Assembly (NCBI GenBank): GCA_003599335.1
Contig: QZJN01000003.1
Span: 68,654-120,063, forward strand
Length of the DNA: 51,410 nt
Reading direction: 5' to 3'
Source: Candidatus Parcubacteria bacterium
GTDB taxonomy: Bacteria; Patescibacteriota; Minisyncoccia; SURF-38
Shown here one piece after another: positions 43,235-49,683 of this stretch; the first letter of the stretch is position 1, and each line of letters opens with the position of its first letter. The notes under the pieces were generated by a model. That model ran no database searches. It worked only from the letters and a program-made list of their open reading frames with translations, and was not told the origin of the DNA. A program made the position numbers and the translations under genes.

Positions 43235-43843
43235 ATGAAAAAACAGGTTATTGTTATCCATGGCGGGGATTCGTTTAATACTTACGAACAATACCTTAAA
43301 TTTTTAAGGGATTGGAAAATTAATTTTGAAAGCTACTGCCTTGGGAAAAAAGATTGGAAGGCGACGCTTGGAGAAAGGTTGGGGCCAGATTTTGAAGTGA
43401 TTCAGCCCAATATGCCAAACAAGCAAAACGCCAAATACCTTGAGTGGAAAATATGGTTTGAAAAGTTTATACCGTTTTTAGAGCCAGAAGTAACGCTGAT
43501 CGGCCATTCGCTTGGCGGGCTGTTTTTGGCAAAATATCTTTTTGAAAACAAGTTTCCAAGAAAGATAAAGGGCGTATTTTTGGTGGCCGCTGTGTATGAT
43601 TATGAAGATGAACATTCGTATTTGGCGGATTTTACACTGCCAAAAGAGTTAAGTTTGTTTGAGAAACAAGCTAATAAAATATTTTTGTACCACAGTAAAG
43701 ATGATAATGTAGTGCCGTTTGCAGACTTTGAAAAATATCAAAACGAATTAAAAGGCGCGGTTGTGCGGGCATTCCAAGACAGGGGACATTTTAACCAAGA
43801 AGAGTTGCCCGAAATCGTTAAGGACATAAAGAGCTTGTATTAA
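43235..43843 (+). CDS. Alpha/beta hydrolase of the RBBP9/YdeN family
   Basis: A 202-aa serine hydrolase. The nucleophile elbow GHSLGG has Ser92. The Asp lies in YHSKDDNVVP (about 152) and the His in DRGHFNQEE (about 185). Typical YdeN opening VIVIHGGDSFNTYEQYLKFL. The natural substrate is unknown. 4 bp after the peptidase gene, followed by a strong terminator. Confidence 0.9.
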   Translation: MKKQVIVIHGGDSFNTYEQYLKFLRDWKINFESYCLGKKDWKATLGERLGPDFEVIQPNMPNKQNAKYLEWKIWFEKFIPFLEPEVTLIGHSLGGLFLAKYLFENKFPRKIKGVFLVAAVYDYEDEHSYLADFTLPKELSLFEKQANKIFLYHSKDDNVVPFADFEKYQNELKGAVVRAFQDRGHFNQEELPEIVKDIKSLY

Positions 43844-43882
43844 GGTTTTTCTTTTTTAAAACCTCCCAAGCGGATTTAAGGC

Positions 43883-43916
43883 AATGGCTCCCCGCCCTGG
43901 CGGGGAGCCATTTTAG
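43883..43916 (+). terminator. Strong terminator after the hydrolase gene
   Basis: A 13-bp perfect GC-rich stem (43883-43895 with 43900-43912), 4-nt loop and TTTT. It closes the operon starting near 38125. Confidence 0.92.
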
Positions 43917-43930
43917 AATGTTTACAGAGA

Positions 43931-43962
43931 AAATCCCAGTCGACCACGGTTGACTGGGATTT
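43931..43962 (-). terminator. Terminator-like hairpin facing the flavin reductase-like gene
   Basis: An 11-bp perfect stem AAATCCCAGTC / GACTGGGATTT (43931-43941 with 43952-43962) just after the minus-strand stop. The following run on the minus strand is short (TTT from the stem end), so it is moderate. Confidence 0.65.
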
Positions 43963-43969
43963 AAAGTTT

Positions 43970-44662
43970 TTAATTTATCAATTTATTTGTTTTTCCGTTG
44001 CTCCAGATAAAAACGTCTCTGTAAGATATTCCGAGAGGCTTTATATAAGTTTTCAAAACGTATTGTATTTTATTTTCGGAGACACAAAGCAACGTTTTGG
44101 TTTTGAGAGGATTATATTCAATCTTTTCATTAAAAGCGGTATTTGAAGAGTTTGAATTGATTATAAAATTGAATTTTTCTTTGATTTCTTGTAGTTCGTT
44201 TTTATATAATATTTCAGATTCTTCTTCAATATTGTAAATGATTGCTGTCTTGCCAAATAATTTTTTGTTTTTTGAAAGGTGCGGCAAGAATGAATGTGCG
44301 GCCGCGATGCCAAAACTATCAGTAATTATTAAAATATCTTTATTTTCGATGTCTTTTATGGGGAAGCCTTTGTTTTTAATATCATCAATAAGAAGCGGTT
44401 CTGTGTTTGAAAAGCTGTTTATTGTTTCGGAGAAGCGATCACCTCGCTTTGTAAATATTTCCAAGAAACGACCCTCATAAGGCGAAGAAGCTATTGGGAA
44501 TATTTTTTTACCATAACCCCAAGCTTTTATCATTATTGACTGACCGGGGTTAAAGAAAAGACCCTCTTTGTCTTTTTCAGAAAAAGGCCCGTTCGTTTTG
44601 ATTCTTAATAACTTTGTCGAGGGAGATTGGGTTTCTATCGAAACAATAAAAGCTTCTTTCAT
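43970..44662 (-). CDS. Ferredoxin reductase-like FAD/NAD-binding protein
   Basis: A 230-aa protein resembling the flavin-binding subunit of the ferredoxin-NADP reductase family (as in hydrogenase/sulfhydrogenase gamma and DHODH electron-transfer subunits). The N-terminal half has FNPGQSIMIKAWG and IFPIASSP, the latter corresponding to the FAD-binding R-x-Y-S motif with the Arg lost. The C-terminal half has a nucleotide-binding segment DILIITDSFGIAAA. No C-terminal iron-sulfur cysteines are seen. Its A+T and Asn/Lys content exceed those of the neighbours, and it is the only long minus-strand gene in the right half, so transfer is plausible. No hydrogenase genes are nearby. Confidence 0.7.
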   Translation of the reverse strand: MKEAFIVSIETQSPSTKLLRIKTNGPFSEKDKEGLFFNPGQSIMIKAWGYGKKIFPIASSPYEGRFLEIFTKRGDRFSETINSFSNTEPLLIDDIKNKGFPIKDIENKDILIITDSFGIAAAHSFLPHLSKNKKLFGKTAIIYNIEEESEILYKNELQEIKEKFNFIINSNSSNTAFNEKIEYNPLKTKTLLCVSENKIQYVLKTYIKPLGISYRDVFIWSNGKTNKLIN

Positions 44663-44685
44663 GACGAGTTTAATAAATTAAATCC

Positions 44686-44694
44686 TGTTATAAT
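44686..44694 (+). promoter_or_regulatory. Extended -10 promoter of the GH1 gene, leaderless
   Basis: TGT-TATAAT (44686-44694). The ATG is at 44702, seven bases later, so the mRNA would start at or one base before the ATG. Confidence 0.6.
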
Positions 44695-44701
44695 ATAACA
44701 T

Positions 44702-45931
44702 ATGATTGCCAAGCGAGACGAAGAAGGGGAATCTCTCCAGTTCCCTAAAGGATTTTTGTGGGGGGCGGCAACCTCTTCTCATCAGGTTGAGGGAGATAAT
44801 TTTCATAATGATTGGTGGCAAGCCGAGCAGGAAGGAAAAGTGCCCTTTAAATCTGGGAAAGCCTGCAATCATTACGAACTTTTTGAAGAAGATTTTGCAT
44901 TGGCAGAAAAGATGAATCATAACGCTCATCGCTTTTCTATCGAGTGGTCGCGTATAGAGCCAGAAGAAGGCACTTGGAACATGAGAGAAGTTCATCATTA
45001 CAGGAGAGTTCTGCAAAGACTGAAAGATAAAGGCTTTAAGACTTTTGTAACTCTGCATCATTTTACCAATCCATTGTGGTTCGTGAGTCGGGGCGGCTGG
45101 GAAAACAAACAAGCCATTTTTTACTTTTCTCGTTTTGCCAGATTTATATATGAACAACTCGGAGAGCTTATTGATTTTTGCATAACAATAAACGAACCTC
45201 TCCCGTATATTGCAATGGGGTACAGAGAGGGTTTGTGGCCGCCTTTTAGAAGAAGCGATTATATTTCCGCATTTAAGGTTTTTAACAATATGGTGCTTGC
45301 TCATAATCAGGCCTCAAAATCTATTAAACTTTTTAACCCAAAAGCCAAAATTGGTATTGCTGCAAATCTTATCGATTTTCAACCCAGGCATCGCTGGAAT
45401 CCAATAGACAGGCTGATAAGTTTTTTAACAGATTATTTTTGGAACAGGCTCTTTTTGGACAGGATAACAAAAAACACCGATTTTATAGGAGTAAATTACT
45501 ATTTTCATCATCACGTTCACACGGCGCCTTTTATTTTTGGCAAATCTCATTCCGGTCATGAATTTTCTGACATGGGTTGGGGCATTCATCCTGAAGGGTT
45601 ATATTTCGTTTTAAAAAAAGCTTGCCATTACGGAAAGCCGCTTTTTGTGACAGAAAACGGTATTGCCGACGCGAAAGACGAAAAAAGAGTTAACTTTATA
45701 CTAGGTCACTTACGCTATGTTTATCAGGCGATTCAAGAGGGGGTTGACGTGAGGGGGTATTTTTATTGGTCTTTGATGGATAATTTTGAGTGGGCCGATG
45801 GTTTTTGGCCGCGTTTTGGTCTTTTGGAAGTCGATTACAAAACAATGAAAAGAATTTTTCGTCCTTCAAGCAAGGTCTTCTCGGAAATTTGTAAGAGAAA
45901 TGGGATACCCCCGACTCTTATGAAAATTTAA
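44702..45931 (+). CDS. Glycoside hydrolase family 1 beta-glycosidase
   Basis: Retaining glycosidase, probably a beta-glucosidase or beta-galactosidase. 409 aa, a little below the usual 440-470. It has FPKGFLWGAATSSHQVEG, the acid/base Glu165 in TINEP and the nucleophile Glu318 in VTENG, plus SLMDNFEWADGFWPRFGLLEVD. No signal peptide, so cytoplasmic. It opens a carbohydrate gene group with a transporter, a second glycosidase-like gene, a kinase and a glycosyltransferase. Confidence 0.95.
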   Translation: MIAKRDEEGESLQFPKGFLWGAATSSHQVEGDNFHNDWWQAEQEGKVPFKSGKACNHYELFEEDFALAEKMNHNAHRFSIEWSRIEPEEGTWNMREVHHYRRVLQRLKDKGFKTFVTLHHFTNPLWFVSRGGWENKQAIFYFSRFARFIYEQLGELIDFCITINEPLPYIAMGYREGLWPPFRRSDYISAFKVFNNMVLAHNQASKSIKLFNPKAKIGIAANLIDFQPRHRWNPIDRLISFLTDYFWNRLFLDRITKNTDFIGVNYYFHHHVHTAPFIFGKSHSGHEFSDMGWGIHPEGLYFVLKKACHYGKPLFVTENGIADAKDEKRVNFILGHLRYVYQAIQEGVDVRGYFYWSLMDNFEWADGFWPRFGLLEVDYKTMKRIFRPSSKVFSEICKRNGIPPTLMKI

Positions 45932-45934
45932 TTT

Positions 45935-46828
45935 ATGTGGCAACTTATTGCTCTTTTGGCGTATTTTCTTTTATCTATAACTGGAGTTATTGATAAAATT
46001 TTAGTATCGGGGGCGATTAAAAGCCCTAAGGCTTTAGTCTTTTTTATTTCTATTTTATCTTTAGCCTTGTTTTTGATAGCGCCTTTGGTGGGTCTTGTAT
46101 GGGTTGGTTTCAATCAATTTATAATTGCGGTTGTCGCTGGCGCCATTTTTTCTTTAGCTTTACTTTCGTATTTTAAAGCCGCAAAGGATCAGGAAATATC
46201 AAGGGTGATTCCCGGTATAGCTGGATTTGCTCCAATATTTACATTGATTTTTTCGGTTAATTTTTTAGGGGATACATTTTCTTGGATTCAATTATTGGCA
46301 TTTGTTTTTTTGGTGGTTGGTGGTGTTTTGATCACTTTCGAAAGAAATGCAATGCAAACGGAAAATATGAGGCATTTATTTGGGGTTGTTCTGGCGGCTT
46401 TACTTTTTAGCATTTCTTTTATTCTTGCCAAGGCGGTGTATAATATGCAGCCTTTTTGGTCGGGTTTTATGTGGATGCGTCTTGGCGGCGGAATATTTGT
46501 TTTATTGTTCTTACTAAAAAGAGAGTGGCGTAAGGAAATTTTTTCGCAAGCAAGACAATCTCCTGTTTCTGGGAAGACCCTTTTCTTTTCTGGACAGGCT
46601 GTTTCTTCAATTGCATTTATTCTGCAAAATTTTGCTTTTTCGTTGGGCCCAGTTGCTCTTGTTAATGCTCTTGAAAGTACCAGGCATTTTTTTATATTAC
46701 TTTTGACAGTTATATTATCAAAGTTTTATCCTAATATTTTGAGAGAAGTTGTCGGTAAAGGAGCAATCATTTACAAGGTATTTGCAATCGGCCTTATTAT
46801 GACTGGTTTATTTTTAGTATTTAATTAA
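45935..46828 (+). CDS. EamA/DMT-type membrane transporter
   Basis: A 297-aa protein with about ten hydrophobic helices arranged as two EamA-like halves, starting MWQLIALLAYFLLSITGVIDK. Substrate unknown; in this family export or import of metabolites, including sugars, is known. It lies 3 bp after the GH1 gene. Confidence 0.88.
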   Translation: MWQLIALLAYFLLSITGVIDKILVSGAIKSPKALVFFISILSLALFLIAPLVGLVWVGFNQFIIAVVAGAIFSLALLSYFKAAKDQEISRVIPGIAGFAPIFTLIFSVNFLGDTFSWIQLLAFVFLVVGGVLITFERNAMQTENMRHLFGVVLAALLFSISFILAKAVYNMQPFWSGFMWMRLGGGIFVLLFLLKREWRKEIFSQARQSPVSGKTLFFSGQAVSSIAFILQNFAFSLGPVALVNALESTRHFFILLLTVILSKFYPNILREVVGKGAIIYKVFAIGLIMTGLFLVFN

Positions 46829-46833
46829 TAAAA

Positions 46834-47853
46834 ATGTCATCGGTTGTAGCAAAAGTTTTTGTCTTCGGAGTTTTGCTCATGATTGGTGTTTTTTTATTCC
46901 TCTTTCTTTTGCCGGCTCGCTCTTTTGATTTCTATATAAAAAATCCCCAATCAGAGCCAAAGATCGGTCTTACTTTCAGTACTTACTATACAAGAGATAT
47001 TTTAAAATTAGACATTGAAGAAACTTACGGAGCTATTATTGAAGATTTAGATCCTCAATATATGCGCATTCCGATTTATTGGCCGGATATAGAACCTCAA
47101 AAAGATAATTTTGATTTTTCCGTTTATGATAGTTTGATTGCTCAAGCCAGCAATAGTCAAATAAGTATTATCCCGGTTATTGGTAGGAGGCAACCTCGGT
47201 GGCCAGAGTGCTTTACTCCTAAATGGGCAGAGGTTTTAAGTAAAGAAGAACAGGAGGAGGAAATTTTAGGAATGTTAAGAGAGATTGTTGGAAGATACCA
47301 AAAACAAAAATGGATAGAAGGTTGGCAGATTGAGAATGAGCCATTTTTCCAATTTTTTGGAGTATGTCCTAAGCCAAAGCCAAAATTTTTAGATAGAGAA
47401 ATCGAACTTGTCCGCTCGCTTGATTCAAGGCCAATAATTTTAACCGACAGCGGGGAGTTGGGTTGGTGGTTTGGCGCCGCCAGAAGAGCTGATTTTTTTG
47501 GGACTACTTTATACCGCCAGGTATGGAATGATTTTTTGAAAGAAGTAAACTATATTTGGCCGCCACAGTTTTATGTTTTTAAAGAAAGAATTACTAATAT
47601 ATTTTTTGATCCAAAGGAATTCTGGATTATAGAGCTTCAGGCTGAACCATGGACTCCGGTTACAATACCGGAATATGCCATAGATGCGCAGCTTAGACTT
47701 TTTGACGGAGAAAATCTAAAAGAGAACCTTAAGTTTGCAAAAGCCACTGGATTTGACAGAATCTATTTGTGGGGAGCTGAATGGTGGTATTGGCTCAAAA
47801 CTAAAGATCACAGTGAGCTTTGGGATGAAGCTCAATTAATATTTGAAAGGTAA
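46834..47853 (+). CDS. Membrane-anchored TIM-barrel glycosidase-like protein
   Basis: A 339-aa protein with one N-terminal helix (about residues 5-30, signal anchor) and an extracellular domain typical of clan GH-A: YMRIPIYWPDIEP, the likely acid/base Glu169 in QIENEP and the likely nucleophile Glu267 in IIELQAEPW, and YLWGAEWW near the end. These positions fit a GH5/GH42-like retaining glycosidase, but the exact family cannot be set by eye. It may act on surface or host glycans and feed the locus. Confidence 0.8.
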   Translation: MSSVVAKVFVFGVLLMIGVFLFLFLLPARSFDFYIKNPQSEPKIGLTFSTYYTRDILKLDIEETYGAIIEDLDPQYMRIPIYWPDIEPQKDNFDFSVYDSLIAQASNSQISIIPVIGRRQPRWPECFTPKWAEVLSKEEQEEEILGMLREIVGRYQKQKWIEGWQIENEPFFQFFGVCPKPKPKFLDREIELVRSLDSRPIILTDSGELGWWFGAARRADFFGTTLYRQVWNDFLKEVNYIWPPQFYVFKERITNIFFDPKEFWIIELQAEPWTPVTIPEYAIDAQLRLFDGENLKENLKFAKATGFDRIYLWGAEWWYWLKTKDHSELWDEAQLIFER

Positions 47854-47860
47854 AAAAGCC

Positions 47861-48706
47861 ATGTACTTAGGTTTAGACATAGGCGGTTCCAAAATAAGCG
47901 CGGTATTGATATCTCAAAGTAAGCAGATTGAGGATGCAAAAGTTAAAACTCCACATACAAAAGAGTTATTCAAAAAGACTCTCTTAAAATTGGTTAGCCA
48001 ATTTTTTAATAGGTGGTCAGGGCAGATTTTTGGAGTTGGTGTTGGCATGGCTGGGGTTTTAGATAATAAAAAGGGGCTTGTTATTAATTCTCCAAATCTT
48101 ACTTTTTTGAACGGTTTTAATGTAATTTCTTTTTTGAGACAAAAATTTCATACAAAAGTTTTAGTGGATAATGATGCCCGTTGCTTTTTAAGAGCCGAAA
48201 AACTTTTAGGGGCAGCCAAGCTTTATAAAAACGTAGTTGGTGTTGTAATTGGCACAGGAGTCGGAGGCGCCTTAATTATTGATAACGGTATTTTTAGAGG
48301 TTCAGCCGGTAGTGCTGGTGAAATTGGGCATACCATTATTGATAAAAATTCTGCTTTGGAAAATTTAGCTTCTGAAAAGTTTTTTTATAAACGGACGAAG
48401 AAATCTCCAATTGAGGTTGCTCGTTTGGCAAGGACTGGTAATAAATCAGCAAAAAAGTTATATCAAGAAATGGGGGATAATTTGGGGATTGGGCTTGCAA
48501 ATCTTATTAATACGATCAATCCCGAAGCAGTTATTCTTGGAGGGGGAATTTCAAACGATTTTGATTTATTTTTGCCGTCAGCTATAAAAACGGTTCGTAA
48601 GTTAGTGTTGTCCCCGAAGGCTAAGAAAACAAAAATCATAAAAGCAAAATTTGGGGTAAGAGCTGGAGCGATAGGGGCGGCGACACTTTTTGATAAAGGA
48701 ATATGA
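47861..48706 (+). CDS. ROK family sugar kinase without the zinc motif
   Basis: A 281-aa glucokinase-like kinase. It has the phosphate-1 motif LGLDIGGSK, DNDARCF with the catalytic Asp, VIGTGVGGALI and GEIGHT with the conserved His. The CxCGxxGCxE zinc motif that normally follows is missing; the segment is replaced by a Lys/Ser-rich stretch. I used ATG 47861, preceded by AAAGG, and not the in-frame TTG 47843 inside the previous gene. It would phosphorylate a sugar released by the glycosidases. Confidence 0.88.
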   Translation: MYLGLDIGGSKISAVLISQSKQIEDAKVKTPHTKELFKKTLLKLVSQFFNRWSGQIFGVGVGMAGVLDNKKGLVINSPNLTFLNGFNVISFLRQKFHTKVLVDNDARCFLRAEKLLGAAKLYKNVVGVVIGTGVGGALIIDNGIFRGSAGSAGEIGHTIIDKNSALENLASEKFFYKRTKKSPIEVARLARTGNKSAKKLYQEMGDNLGIGLANLINTINPEAVILGGGISNDFDLFLPSAIKTVRKLVLSPKAKKTKIIKAKFGVRAGAIGAATLFDKGI

Positions 48707-49464
48707 AATTCTCTTTTATCATCCCAGCTTATAATGAGGCGGGTTATATTGCCGCAACTATTGACTCGATACTTAAAGAAACAGAAGGAGAGCAGGCAGA
48801 GATTATTGTCGTTGATAACAATAGTTCTGATGGGACGGCCGAACTTGTAAAAGAAAAATATAAAAATATTAAGGTTGTCAAAGAAAAAAGAAAAGGGACT
48901 TCATTTGCCAGAAATCGTGGGGCAAACGAGGCGAGTGGAGAAATTTTAGTTTTCTTTGATGCTGATATAATGGTTCCAGCTGGTTGGTTAGAAAAAGTAA
49001 AAGAATATCTTAAGACAAGTTTTGGGGTTGCGGCTTTGGGTGGCCCTTATCAATTCTCGGGATTTAATAGCTGGCAGAGATTTTGGGAAAAAGCTTATTA
49101 TATCTTAGGAGTAATGCCGCATCACTGGCTTCTTTCTAAAGTTTTAAAAATCGGAGCGGTACTGATTGGTGGAAATTGCATCGTGAAAAAAACAGCTTTT
49201 GAAAAAATTAGAGGCTTTGATGAAAAATTTACTTTTTACGGAGAGGATGCCAATTTAGCAAAAAGGCTTCTTAAAGTTGGCGAAGTTAAATTTTGCCTTG
49301 ATCTTTTTGTTTTTTCGTCACCGCGTCGCGTTATGCGTCCTGATAGAGGAATTTTGTTTAATAGTTGGGTTGGTTTTATTGCGGCCCTGATTTATGTTCT
49401 AAATTATTACAGCGTGATAATTTTTAACAGACCGCTTATGAAAAGGCATAAAGATTTTAGATAA
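48703..49464 (+). CDS. Family 2 glycosyltransferase
   Basis: A 253-aa GT-A transferase: SFIIPAYNEAGYIAATIDS, VVDNNSSDGTAEL, the metal motif FFDADIM (D86, D88), GGNCIVKK and FYGEDANLAKRLL. A hydrophobic stretch near the C-terminus (about 220-240) may touch the membrane. It overlaps the ROK gene by 4 bp (ATGA) and ends the locus. The donor and acceptor sugars are unknown. Confidence 0.9.
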   Translation: MKFSFIIPAYNEAGYIAATIDSILKETEGEQAEIIVVDNNSSDGTAELVKEKYKNIKVVKEKRKGTSFARNRGANEASGEILVFFDADIMVPAGWLEKVKEYLKTSFGVAALGGPYQFSGFNSWQRFWEKAYYILGVMPHHWLLSKVLKIGAVLIGGNCIVKKTAFEKIRGFDEKFTFYGEDANLAKRLLKVGEVKFCLDLFVFSSPRRVMRPDRGILFNSWVGFIAALIYVLNYYSVIIFNRPLMKRHKDFR

Positions 49465-49490
49465 AAAACATAAAGTTTGTAAGGTTGATA

Positions 49491-49519
49491 AAACTGCATA
49501 CTCTGATGCAGTTTTTGTT
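49491..49519 (+). terminator. Terminator after the carbohydrate locus
   Basis: A 9-bp perfect stem AAACTGCAT/ATGCAGTTT (49491-49499 with 49506-49514), 6-nt loop, then TT, G and TTTT. Confidence 0.85.
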
Positions 49520-49645
49520 TTATAGTTTAGTAAGGTTTTATAACCTCTGCTATTGTATCGGTTGATGAAAAACGAATTTAATTTTTAAAATCATAATTTT
49601 AGAAAAATGCAGTAATACACAGCATAAAATAAATATTTATTGAGG

Positions 49646-49665
49646 TATAATTTTATATAAGGAGG
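49646..49665 (+). promoter_or_regulatory. -10 box and distant GGAGG upstream of the surface protein
   Basis: TATAAT (49646-49651) without a clear -35 box, followed by AAGGAGG (49659-49665). The ATG at 49684 is 18 nt after the GGAGG, too far for normal use, and no earlier in-frame start exists after the TAA at 49675. The rest of the gap 49465-49683 is a terminator and AT-rich DNA without an ORF. Confidence 0.4.
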
Positions 49666-49683
49666 CTATAAATTTAAGGCCAA

